Assembly (NCBI GenBank): GCA_900618425.1
Contig: UZAN01039547.1
Location: 83,982 to 147,981, forward strand
DNA length: 64,000 bases
From: Echinostoma caproni
Lineage: Eukaryota > Platyhelminthes > Trematoda > Plagiorchiida > Echinostomatidae
Direction of reading: 5' to 3'
In this document: positions 11,283 to 21,033 of the stretch, piece by piece
Layout: every line of letters starts with the position of its first letter
Numbering within the stretch: position 1 is the stretch's first letter
Translations under genes and position numbers: made by a program
The notes under the pieces: generated by a model
Seen by the model: only the letters and a program-made list of their open reading frames with translations
The model's database searches: none
What the model was told of the DNA's origin: nothing

Positions 11283-11789
11283 ATGCTAGACCAGCCAGCT
11301 ACAGCGACAAACACCACTAACTCTCTAATTGATTCAACAAACCTTTCCGAGGATTCTGATAGTGGTTTGGCTCACGAAAGCCACGAACGACTCGATCGAA
11401 AATTGCTAGATGATTTTTGTTATCGTGAATCCACATCGGATACAATCTCATCTGTGTGTATTTTGGGCAAACGAATTGTTCGACAATATGCCAGTGAATT
11501 TGTCCTACCCGATGACACAAGAGTGGCAGTTGGAAGAGTAGAACGTACGAATCCGGCCGATGGCGAAGAACAAGTCACCGTGACTTTGTCCTTGGGCGTG
11601 GTACTCAACGATCAACAACTGGCCAAAGCTTCCTGTGTTGCCAGTCACATGGACGATTCGGGAATCGATTCCGGGGCACTGACTTGCATGTCCTGTTTAA
11701 CCAGTTCCGATGAGATGACCTCGGAATTTTCGAACGACACTGACACAGATCGTGAATGCGGTCGATGGGGAAGAAAATGGTACCACCAG
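11283..11789 (+). CDS. First coding exon of an unidentified protein
   Basis: The frame runs from ATG at 11283 for 169 codons to a perfect donor CAG|GTGAGT at 11787-11795, leaving at phase 0. Reading through the donor reaches a stop within 15 codons. Codon texture is clearly coding. The N-terminal ~50 residues are Ser/Thr/Asp-rich and probably disordered. Residues ~56-119 look like a compact beta-rich segment (ILGKRIVR to TVTLSLGVVL). Residues ~120-160 are acidic and Ser/Thr-rich with several Cys. Two DSG motifs occur: DSGLAHES at 26-33 and DSGIDS at 125-130; the latter fits the DSGxxS phosphodegron pattern. There is no signal peptide or membrane segment, so the protein is probably cytosolic or nuclear. 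The family was not recognised. An upstream acceptor making this an internal exon is possible. Confidence 0.68.
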
Positions 11790-14160
11790 GTGAGTTTGCC
11801 AGCAATGATAATTTATTTTTCATTTATCACCTAGCGGTTATATGGGACGATGATTTAACCATAGCTTTTTAAAACAATGTAAGGGCGGTCAGTCTTCATC
11901 TTAAAACCACTTTTAGCAACAAAGAACAAAATTCCAAATGGTGAATCCTCCGTGAATCCTTCATCTTAACTGCATGTGGACGCCATCGAACCGAAAACAT
12001 CAAGAAAGAAACATTTATTTTCCAACACGAACGTTCTTCTTAAGAACCAGGCTAAACATTCCCATGCACATGTTCGTATGGTGTTCATAATAAACTGAGC
12101 ACTGGACGAGAATCACCTGAAATCGCACCCGCTCTAGGTAGCTAAGTTCACAGTACCACCTGGTAATTTGTCCTCAATCCAAGACAGTCAGGCGTTTCCG
12201 CATTGCTAGTCGCTTGGAACAGTCGCTGCGCCGGTAACAGATCAAACAATAGCACTGTGTGCATCCTTCATCCGTGAGAAAAACGCCTGACTTTTGTTAC
12301 TGCGAAATCAAATGAAGAAAATTAAGAGATTCGCCTACAATTGTTTGTCAGTTGCAAACAATAACTTGGCCATGAAACTTGGTGAACAAAATCGAACGAC
12401 CCAAGGCGACATCATTAAATCTATGATTCTTGATTCGTAGCGTTATTCTGCTTTAAGTCTGTTCTTTTTCACAACAGATGGACTTTTATATTGCAAACTA
12501 AAATGTGCGCTCTATCCCTATTACTGATTTTAGGGCGTTTTATACTATTCACTTCAAAATCAAAAACAATTCCCTACTGCGAACGACAAAATATCTCATT
12601 CAAATTCACGCTTAAAAAGCTGAATCGCCTTGTGAAAAGAAAGGAAATGGATGACCATGGTTATCACTGTAAAAGAAAAAACTGAAAGAATATCATTTTA
12701 TAATGTTTAATGGTCACTGTGATCTTTTAGCACCAAATTATTCTATGGGTATTTTTAACTAGACATCATTCTTGAAATAGTGATTCCCATAGGTGCTGTA
12801 GAAAAAGGTCGATAATGGCTTGTGACATGTGTTACCCACGGACATTTTGTTGGCAGCTATATAGTTCTCTTATGCAAAAATAGGGACAAGCTAACAGAGC
12901 GCACGGTCTTTTGATCACATAGCAATGTATTAAGGACGGATTGTTTACATGGTTGATTTGGTGACGTAACTGAGGGTGCTGAATACATGCAACCGATTGG
13001 AAAGCGTATTAGTTAGATCAAATTTAGGTAAAGGATCCGATAATAGCCAGAATGACAGGTGAGTGAGGTGTTTGAATGCACATGTGCATGGGAGTGAGTA
13101 GAGGTGAAAGGATACATTCTTTAAATCAACAGGGCAGTGCCAGGTCTACTGACGTTGGTTTGTGTGTGGGGGTTAGTCTTCGAATGATCGCTTTTACAAC
13201 GAGGTTGAGATTTCGTCCAATTGTGCAAGGTTCGTAATAGAGAACAAGTTAGTCAGATCGACCGTATGGTTGGCCTTTTGCAAGTGCCTAGTTTTAGCAG
13301 TTCAGACCAACCAACTTCGTGACATTTGAGAAGATTTATGGATACATTTGATATTCAAGGCCCAAATATAGCCCGATTCTTCCTGAAAACCGGTTGGTTT
13401 TACTTCATTTTTTCCGTTTTTAAGTGGCTCCATTGCCATCTTCTATCTGATTATGAACTACTCAAAATAAAAACCCTTGCAGTGCTCACACAACTAGAGT
13501 CTTTTGAAAAGTCTGAATGGAATAATATTTTATTTGGGACTCAAGTATGTGTCTCCCTTTCTCTAGTGTGCACACTTTTGCCTGGAATGTAGGCTTCACA
13601 CCTACAGCAGTTATAATTACAATACAATATAATTCCATCTAAAAAATTAATTTGGACATGTTCACTCGCCCAGCGGAAATCAAACTGACTTCAATTGCAT
13701 CAGTGTACGGTTGCAATGTGTGATGATATCCTAATCATCAAATATTTTGATAGATCCATGACTATCAGTAATCAGTAAATTGTTGCACTGATTTGTTTCA
13801 CTTGGCATAATAAACTCAAGTTGCAAATCTTGCTCCTCTGTGTTCGGTAGTTTGTCACATAACTTTCCTCGAAATCTTGAAATCAATTCTGAATCACAGA
13901 AAATTTACCAACAGCCTGATCGAAACGAAGCATCGTGGTTTAATAGCCCTTTTGAAGCACTCAAGAATAGAGACCCACGGAAGATGATCGGTTAGAAAAT
14001 TTTTGAACTAAATAAATAAATGGAAGCTTAGCTTAGGTAAATCTATGTCAGGACCTGTTTTATTTTATTTTGTAATCGCTTTTGTCTTATGGCAAAGTGC
14101 AAATCCGTAAATTGATTTTCCACATTTCGTAAAGCGCATATGCTCTGCCGCCGTTGCCAT
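11790..14160. other. Probable intron, no further exon called
   Basis: If the 11283-11789 exon is real, this is the start of its first intron. A good acceptor (ctgttctttttcacaacag, ending 12478) occurs but opens only MDFYIAN before a stop. A donor-like CAG|GTGAGT at about 13060 has no convincing open exon before it. The frame at 13326-13592 is open for 88 codons without matching splice sites. Confidence 0.4.
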
Positions 14161-14586
14161 TTAGGCGAGAAAGATTGTTACCTTGACCATCAGTGAGAGA
14201 CAGCAAAAGCAAATAATACGATTTCTGTGATAATCCAGCCCTGATCTGGGGGTTGAAAAACCTTTGGCATAAGTGCATAACACAATAGGAAACACATCTG
14301 GTGTTTCAACGTGCATGGTGTTCCACACAGATATGCGTAAATCGGGACACAAAAGCAAGCTTTCATTCATGAATAACATCGCTCTTTCGTCGAGGGGACA
14401 AAAAACCGATTTAAAATAAACAACAACAGGCAATTTGGATTTGTCTGTCTGGTTTAACCTGTTCAGTTGTTTGCACGCACCAGGTCCGGATATTGATGTT
14501 GACTGTGACAAAGATTGTTCTGGTAGAAATTGAATTCTGTTTACTTTCCTGCTTATGAGGTATACTGATTTAGTCACTTTGTACAT
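14161..14586 (-). CDS. Unassigned open frame of 141 codons, possibly chance
   Basis: This minus-strand frame starts with ATG at 14586 and is among the longest ATG-started frames in the window. The first two thirds have mixed composition with several Cys; the end (CFCCLSLMVKVTIFLA) is hydrophobic. No domain, signal peptide or splice pair was recognised. It lies downstream, on the same strand, of the palindrome at 14660-14977. It may be part of an unrecognised element or chance. Confidence 0.2.
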   Translation of the reverse strand: MYKVTKSVYLISRKVNRIQFLPEQSLSQSTSISGPGACKQLNRLNQTDKSKLPVVVYFKSVFCPLDERAMLFMNESLLLCPDLRISVWNTMHVETPDVFPIVLCTYAKGFSTPRSGLDYHRNRIICFCCLSLMVKVTIFLA

Positions 14587-14650
14587 ACGTCTCTGTATTA
14601 AATAGCAACTCCCCCTGTAAATGAACCATGTTCCTTATGACCTCGTGGAA

Positions 14651-14656
14651 NNNNNN
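14651..14656. other. Assembly gap
   Basis: Six Ns lie immediately beside the left arm of the palindrome at 14660-14977. Assemblers and sequencing polymerases often fail at palindromes. The real gap length is unknown. Confidence 0.95.
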
Positions 14657-14659
14657 TTT

Positions 14660-14977
14660 TCATTCACTAGCCAACTACAGCACCCGTTTATAGATCACAA
14701 AATAACAGAAGTCAAGGAAAGAGAATAGAGTAGATCAGGTCTGTGTATATTCCTACGTATGGGTAATATTGTAAGGGATGCTTGTGAGTGAGCATTCTGC
14801 AACATTCATTCTGTGATAGAATAAATGATATTTGCAGTATGATTTGAGCTTCCATGCATCCCTCACAATATTACCAATACACATGAACACACATACAGAC
14901 CTGGTATACTGTGCTCTGTTTCTTATATTATTTTGCGACCTATAGCAGAGTGCTGTAGTTGGCAAGTGAATGAATGA
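14660..14977. repeat. Imperfect 320 bp palindrome, fold-back sequence
   Basis: The left arm (14660-14781) and right arm (14856-14977) are inverted copies. Matching blocks include gccaactacagcac/gtgctgtagttggc, aggtctgt/acagacct and ggtaatattgt/acaatattacc. The centre, about 14818 (attctgtgatagaat), is itself nearly palindromic, so the spacer pairs as well. The arms have diverged by substitutions and small indels, which argues against a sequencing chimera. The arms do not resemble those of the 47 and 62 kb elements. It may be a fold-back transposon relic or an inverted duplication. The adjoining gap may hide its true left end. Confidence 0.75.
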
Positions 14978-14985
14978 TACACGGG

Positions 14986-15142
14986 AAATGAGCTTGTTTG
15001 CCAATTTTAGTCCACCATATTTTTCAACATCTTTTTTAAACAATGCATAACTTTCCTCTTGTACTTCTAAAGGTAACTTAGTACAAGGATCAATCAGATT
15101 GCGAAAAATTGTTTTCTTCAAATGTGAGCGCGGTTTCCGAAA
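14986..15142 (-). CDS. Unassigned open frame beside the palindrome
   Basis: On the minus strand a frame opens after a TGA at 15143-15145 and reads into the palindrome's right arm. The part outside the palindrome is hydrophilic, with DPCTKLPLEVQEESYALF and KYGGLKLANKLIS, and looks protein-like. It has no ATG and only a weak acceptor. The frame continues through the palindrome to 14753 as low-quality sequence. It could be an exon or coding scrap of the element that made the palindrome. No family was recognised. Confidence 0.2.
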
Positions 15143-15416
15143 TCAACTTCCACTATCACACTTGAGTTGTGAGCTCAGCGGTGTAAGCAACGGATTTCAT
15201 GATACACTTCTGGTTTAGAACCGTCACCGATGAATCGTCTCACAAAAAGATTATTGTATGTTGATTATGCGGACATAAATTCCGTAGGAGACCAAATCAC
15301 AATCCCTTCAATGGGCCCACAGAACTAAGCTCAGTGCATTGAAAGTTGCCCTCTGATCTTTCTGCAGAAAAGCGTGCGATCAAAACTCAGCTGCTTCACA
15401 TTTCAACCAACTATAC

Positions 15417-15462
<46 letters not shown>

Positions 15463-15463
15463 A
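15417..15463. repeat. Compound CA/GA microsatellite
   Basis: About 30 bases of CA dinucleotides run directly into about 18 bases of GA. The tract lies in the inferred intron upstream of the candidate exon at 15941. Confidence 0.97.
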
Positions 15464-15624
15464 ACATGGCACACTATCTTGACGACAAAATAACCCTGAA
15501 TTGTCCAAAAAAGCAATAAAGCACATTCCTGTTCAAACTTGTGTTTCAACTACGATTTTGGATAATTAGTGATTTCCAGAAAAATGGTTGATAATAAAGA
15601 GCTCATTCAAATGCGACGGGAAAT

Positions 15625-15790
15625 TCTGAAGTGACCGAAGAAGAGCACTGGACAACGTTTTCTTTCTGTTTTTGAGTCATCAGCAGTGCATACTTTTCGA
15701 GCCCCTGTCAGGACTCAAACCGCGAACCTTCGTTGGAGAATTCCTAATCTTCTAATTGGTGGAATCCACATCCTATCTGTTTAAACTAAT
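15625..15790 (-). repeat. tRNA-headed SINE, common-body family
   Basis: On the minus strand the head carries a B-box-like gcggtttgagtcctgac (complement of 15708-15724). It is followed by the body actgctgatgactcaaaaac and a tail near 15630. Head and body match the 46.7 kb element in the same order. It lies about 150 bases upstream of a strong splice acceptor at 15940, on the opposite strand to the inferred gene. Confidence 0.65.
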
Positions 15791-15940
15791 TGAACATGGT
15801 CTTGATTTTTAATCATCATACATGACGACATATTTCAAGTGTTTTGATTAAAGAGGAAATACATCACAGTAATTTTCAACCACAGTTAATTCATGCACTC
15901 AAGTCACTGACCAGATTCGATGTGATACCTTTTCCCCCAG

Positions 15941-16243
15941 TCGTACATATCCTGGATTTCAGTTATGCTTGAGAGAATAAATCAGGTACTCTCATCAAGT
16001 GCCGTTTTGATAGATACGATATTACCACTGGAAGCGAATGCTGATGATCGGGAAGATTGTTCAGGCATATTGTTTCGCTGCTTACTATCAGCCAAATGTA
16101 GTTTCACAGCTCCTGAAATGCAAACACAGTCCAACACAATTCAAATTGTGACTGTGACATGGGAACCAAGTGAAGCCGTCCTAAGAAGCGTTGTCAGAAG
16201 CCTCCGTGTAACTGTTACTCAACCCAGTTACAACCACAAATAA
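15941..16243 (+). CDS. Candidate exon of the 11.28 kb gene, product unknown
   Basis: A strong acceptor (gataccttttcccccag, ending 15940) opens a phase-0 frame of 100 codons to TAA at 16241-16243. That phase fits the phase-0 donor at 11789. The product starts SYISWISVMLERINQVL. It is soluble-looking, with an acidic stretch (EANADDREDC), three more Cys and a beta-like segment (IQIVTVTWEP). Codon use resembles the first exon. An AATAAA overlaps the stop codon at 16239-16244. If used, this would be a terminal exon with a very short 3' UTR. A donor inside the exon (CAG|GTACTC) is weak. It could also be an alternative last exon to 22196-22399. Confidence 0.4.
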   Translation, partial: SYISWISVMLERINQVLSSSAVLIDTILPLEANADDREDCSGILFRCLLSAKCSFTAPEMQTQSNTIQIVTVTWEPSEAVLRSVVRSLRVTVTQPSYNHK

Positions 16244-16486
16244 ATCTGGACCATTGATTGTTAAATAGAACCCGTGAAATTGCTCAACACAAGTTAGCTA
16301 AATGCTATCGCTTAAATCAAATCCTTTACCACTATCGTGTAACAAACAGTCAGGTTTAGAATGTTTCCAAACAAGCCATAACCCCAGGAGCTAATGCTGA
16401 GACGAGTTAAATGTGAAGCCCGCAACACCTTTGTAAAGTTGAGTTGTGTTATATGGTGTACAAGGCTAATGAAAATCGGTTCGATC

Positions 16487-16645
16487 AGTTGACCGGTGGT
16501 CTAGAGAGTTGTGTACTTGCATTCGATCTGTAAGGTACAGGGTTCAACTCCCGGCTGATTCGACGGATTCGCAGTACTAATGAGACCCAAACAGGTTGAA
16601 ACAAGTATGCAGTACTTCCCTACCTTTTAGTTCAAGCTTGATTTA
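16487..16645 (+). repeat. tRNA-headed SINE, best-preserved copy
   Basis: The plus-strand head runs from about 16487 with an A-box-like ggtggtctaga at 16495-16505 and a B-box ggttcaactcc at 16541-16551. The body follows immediately: ggattcgcagtactaatgag, then acccaaacaggttgaaacaa. It continues to a pyrimidine-rich end near 16645. This copy shows the head-body order used to interpret the others. The T-arm is poorly paired, so it is not a tRNA gene. Confidence 0.68.
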
Positions 16646-17647
16646 CCTTATCCACGACCAAATAAGTTTTTATCTAGAATGCACCAAGTAGGCAACGAGT
16701 GAAGAGAAAATAGTTTTTCGAACAGCTTCATTTGGGGAATTCAAAAGCGATGACAAATATGCACTAGGTTTTCCACAAATCTTCGTATGAAACTATACAA
16801 ATTCGCTGAGATTCACCTCGATATACGAGCCGTATTTCGCGTAACATACAGACTGCATTCACTACTGACATAACTTTAGGGTAAACGGCCAAAAGGTGAT
16901 CAAGATAAGATATAAACAATGCTTACTCATCTGCGTCCAACAGACAAGTCGATCGCTAAATCAGCGCGTAACGAAACACGACAGAGAATCTCATTGCGGA
17001 AGATTTCAAAACAAGACTTCGGGTCATTTAGAGAACGATTAACTGCTGAGAGTTTGTTCACTAACCGTGATCCAGTTTGTATCAATCGATCGGACAGAGT
17101 TCAAATACCAATTCACTAACTTGAGGCCCTCCATTATACTCACCTGGACACTAATTATTTCTGCACCACAAAACTCTACATAGACTCTTTAACCTTCCAT
17201 CACCTGTCACGTTACCAGTTCACTTTTTATCCTCTTATGTGTTTACTACTTGCCATGATGCTGTTTGCTACCACACATCCACATACACACAGCAAATTTC
17301 GTTTGCTTCTTCTATATAGATCACGAACCTCAGCTTTTTACACAGCTCCTCTCACAGTTTCTTTAATGTTCACTTGGTCAATAACCTAGAGCACGTCTTC
17401 CAAAAGGGACAAAACTGGGCCATCAAACAGATTGTTGTTTCTCGTTTCTCCCCCCTGTGATTAGACCAACTCCTTTTACACGGATCCAAGACATGGTGCT
17501 ATCTCAAAGGAGATACCTGTGCTCAAGCTTACCCTCTTCGTTATTGCGTAGATGTACATTTTACCGGAAATTTGTACGACTCAAAAAAGTGTCTGATCAA
17601 TTGGTTTTAATTCGGTAGGTGTAAATTCATTCATAGGGGAAGCAGAA

Positions 17648-17802
17648 CTAGTACAAAGAATGACCAGGCAATTTCTGGTACTGATCACAGAACCTGTAAA
17701 TGGGATCAATACGAATGCGGTCAGTTCTATTGTGACGCATGCACTCGTCACCGGCCACGAGTCGAGGTGAAAGTGGACAGTTGAGGTCATCAGCCGGATA
17801 GC
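17648..17802 (-). CDS. Candidate terminal exon on the minus strand
   Basis: A good acceptor on the minus strand (cagcttttgctctgttttag, ending 17803) is followed by two open frames. Entered at phase 1, the frame reads YPADDLNCPLSPRLVAGDEC and on to a TAG at 17648-17650 (50 residues, three Cys, RNY-like codons). Entered at phase 0, another frame stays open to TGA at 17581. The first looks more coding by codon texture. No polyadenylation signal of canonical form follows. No family was recognised. Confidence 0.28.
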
Positions 17803-18518
17803 CTAAAACAGAGCAAAAGCTGTGGGATGCAGATTCATGATCGTGACTGAAGCTGTTGCGATGAAGCTTAACCAAACAAAGCTATGTTCACATGAACAGC
17901 TGGTTAGCATTATACTGTGGAGTAGGTCAAATGACCTCAGGACACATATGGAGGTTTGGAATCATGCGTGAATGATGTGTCCGGACACCGTGCCTAAAAT
18001 AGGTCTTGCCTCAGGATCAAATTGGCTAACAGAACATTAAGCATGAGAACAACTGATTGATATCGCGCAACGCTAAAATATTGTCTGGCATTAATTTTTC
18101 CATCATTTATAAGAGTTCATAAGGTGCAGCCGGCTGGATAGACGAGGTTCTAACACGTTTCGAATTGACCTCTTTCGAAGTTCAAGTTCAGAGTTTAGTA
18201 GATTCAATGGTCAGATACTGGTGGTTCATTGTATATAAAACTAAAATGGCACAGTGTATTCAATCCATTAACTAATAACAGCCAAATCAAACGAAGCTGA
18301 CCGTGACAGGCAAAACAAAATCAGCGATCTTTCTTCACTTGATAGAGAGCTGATGCGTTCCCCGCCATGTTACATCATCGCGCGTCGCACATCGGTTTCG
18401 GTTTTCAGAATCCGTACTAACCGTCCATTCTAAACCATCCCGTGCGTCCAAAAGCGCTTGACAATGCGTTCGAACCTTCCTTGATTTCACCCAATCGGCT
18501 CATGCTCCCTTTTTGCAG

Positions 18519-18788
18519 GTGCTCGTATCGTGTTTGAGGTGCCATGTTTGTGTTTTACCGTTTACTGTCCGAATTTTATGCACTGCACAACGAAGGTATT
18601 GTGTGTCCCTAATGTTGGGGATTATATATGCTCCTGTGTGCACTATCATCACTACTTTTGGCGATCTAGACGGCAACCAAAAAAGTGGAAATTTTATCAA
18701 ATTATCTTTTATCGAAATGAAAGTGCAACGACAAACATTTTCACCGCGACACAAGCACTCACTCACCTTCTGATAGACTTTGCCCACT
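18519..18788 (+). CDS. Open block on both strands, possible exon
   Basis: An acceptor (gctcatgctccctttttgcag, ending 18518) opens two plus frames reaching stops at 18771-18773 and 18788-18790. An AATAAA follows at about 18908. The same block is open for 98 codons on the minus strand. There an ATG at 18796 has a strong context (A at -3, G at +4), and a donor AAG|GTGAGT occurs after 10 codons (MASVGKVYQK, 18796-18767). Both readings cannot be major genes. The plus frame would fit the inferred 11-22 kb gene only as an alternative ending. Strand is unresolved. Confidence 0.25.
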
Positions 18789-18971
18789 GAAGCCATTGTA
18801 ATACAGGGTGTTCTGGCCAGTCCGTCTTAAAACTTCTAAACACCTTCTCGACATGTTCTGCAATTTTTTTCAAATTACGCCCGTGTGGATATCAATACAC
18901 ACACCCCAATCAAATAAAAGTCTAATTCATGTTTTTATGGTGTAAATTCTGCCTTCTTGGTGCACCTTTAG

Positions 18972-19034
18972 GGTGGAGGAATCCCTTGTGTTTTATATTG
19001 GTTCACGTCTGCGCTGAACATACTGGAAACCGTG
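18972..19034 (+). CDS. Candidate 63-base internal exon, phase 0 to 0
   Basis: The acceptor ttctgccttcttggtgcacctttag ends at 18971. The exon reads GGGIPCVLYWFTSALNILETV and ends at a GTG|GTGAGT donor at 19034/19035. Twenty-one codons fit between two phase-0 boundaries, so it can be inserted or skipped without changing frame. The peptide is hydrophobic and could form part of a membrane or core helix. It is supported by splice signals and frame only. Confidence 0.32.
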
Positions 19035-19442
19035 GTGAGTCAATGGTTGACAATCTATGTAAGTTATGGTCCCCTAGATTTGGTGCAAAACCTTGATAGA
19101 CAGGGAAACTTTATTGTGCTCTGAAGATCATGTAACTTGAAGAAACAAATAGAATGTCGTAGATGTTAGTGAAAAAATGAAATTTGATTTAGATGGATCT
19201 GACGTATGAATCTATAGCTGGTATCATCTGCTGGAAGAAGAAGAGTAAATGGAATGAGGTGTCCTCTTGAGCTAATACGTGGAGCATACATTGGAGTAAC
19301 ACTTTACACCAGTCATAGCCATAAGGAAGAAATCCTTTTGCGCGATAATGCCGCATTTCATAAGTGATATCTAACAAAAAATCGGTTACGATTGTGCGGG
19401 AGAAAAACAATATTGTGGCCTGTATTAAACACAATCTCACTA

Positions 19443-19580
19443 GGTCTGCTCCAATTAGTGGTGGTTAAGTGCATGGAAATAGCGCCCTAGAGGACCTGAG
19501 TTCGAATCTCACCTTCGCCCGTCATTCATCACTTTTATGCTACGTCAGGCAGCATTTGCATCATAGGAACATCCTTCCCG
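19443..19580 (+). repeat. tRNA-like SINE head
   Basis: An A-box-like tggttaagtgcatgg (about 19462) and a B-box gagttcgaatctc (19498-19510) are spaced as in a tRNA. The T-stem has a mismatch and no acceptor stem was found, so this is a pseudogene or SINE head. The following ~70 bases differ from the common SINE body. Confidence 0.45.
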
Positions 19581-20949
19581 AAAATTGATGTAAATTTGCA
19601 TACGCAGTAAACCAAAAATGAAGTAAGATAACTTGGTACTTATTATTAAAAAATATGTAAAATGTACTTGAATTCATTCTCGTTGAAAATGAACTGTTAC
19701 AAGTCGACAAAACTGTGGTAATTCTCTGCAACATTGACATTTATGATGGTTCAGTCTCTACGATTTGGATAATCTCAAACATGCCATGATAACGTTTACG
19801 GTTCTTGTAAGATGTGCGGAATAAAGGGAAGTAAATCACTTGTGGAACCACAACCGTGAGATTCTTTCAACTGAATTCATTCCCGATTTTTGTTTACCCA
19901 AGATGAAAACGATGTATAAATTGATGTCAAACTATTGTACTTCAAAGCAGCTTCCTGATAAAAAGATCAGTTAGAACTGCTGACAGAGACAGAAGGAGCA
20001 TATTATCAAATGTGTTTTGAAGTCCATGAATCATTTTCAGGTTGTGATCAACAAATTATTCCAAAAAAGGCCATAGTATGGGAATCTGCTCCGCTATGTC
20101 TATTTCAGACTAAACAGTGTGTAGACGGTTCATCGCGTCATTCAGCACTATGAAGTGCCGTTAAAAGATTTATAAAAAGACCTCAGTTCTCCGGAGTTAT
20201 CGATTGGAGACAAAATACCGATTTGGTCGAGCGCCTGATAAGATCTGTTTCTGTTGCATTTGCGAAAAGTTGTTACATTGATCAGTTCGTGAAGGCAGTT
20301 GAAATAAAATTATCAGTTTTTCTGTACTGTTTAAAAAAATAAGAGAAAACAATTTTGAAAAAATGTGCGAAAAGAAGTGTGACTGTAGAGCGTAATAGTA
20401 AGAATTTAGATTATCCTCTGTTTTATGATAATTAATTAAAACCTTTCCATCTCTATTCTGTAGTAACAAAAAATTAATAAGAACAGCTCTCACTTCAAAT
20501 CTCTTCAAGGTTGCACTAGTCAGAAGAAGCGGTTGGTGTCACAGCACCCGTTGTAGTGGTTTTTATCAAAACGACTATCTGTGCAGATGCATGAATGCAT
20601 TACGGGACATCCTCAACTACTGATGTTTACTCAATTGAAAGAATCAACCTGTAACTTTGAAAACGGACACATTTGCGTTGTAAAGAGAGCAGTATGGGGC
20701 TTCTGGATCCTTGACTTTCTCCATCATCCAAATGTATCCGTTAAGTCCCGTTTGGGGTTAAGTCTTTTGGTTTTTAAATTTATCGTGTTTTTCAGCTCTC
20801 ACAGGAACTCTTAGGAAGCAGTTACGTTTATTAAGTAATAAAAACGTAAAATAGTGACTGTAACCGCTTATTCCCATTCTCTTGTGAGCTACGCATATCC
20901 TATGTTGACTGATAAAATTACTAAATTTATTATTTTGCCAATGCTTCAG

Positions 20950-21033
20950 GTGACTGCACGCGTATATTTTGTTTATACTTCTTGTTTGATCGTCGAAAAC
21001 CCTATGTTAATGTTTGCGTATCTGCCTCCTCAG
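20950..21033 (+). CDS. Candidate 84-base internal exon
   Basis: The acceptor attattttgccaatgcttcag ends at 20949, and a perfect donor CTCAG|GTGAGTAAG ends the exon at 21033. At phase 0 it reads VTARVYFVYTSCLIVENPML and ends AYLPPQ, 28 residues, frame-preserving. At phase 1 it reads DCTRIFCLYFLFDRRKPYVN and on, also open, with somewhat more natural codons. Phase 0 fits the proposed chain with 11283-11789 and 22196-22399. Phase 1 would require different partners. Confidence 0.38.

Noticed and set aside
12479..12510. Terminal exon MDFYIAN after a good acceptor
   Set aside because: Too short to support, and it competes with better candidates for the second exon.
17100..17225. Minus-strand exon ending in CAG|GTGAGT near 17142
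   Set aside because: The donor is perfect, but the preceding sequence has close stops in all useful frames and no acceptor.
19443..19520. Functional tRNA gene
   Set aside because: A and B boxes are present, but the T-stem has a mismatch and no acceptor stem was found; it fits a SINE head or pseudogene.
20040..20090. Exon after ttttcag at about 20040
   Set aside because: The frame closes after about eleven codons and nothing else supports it.
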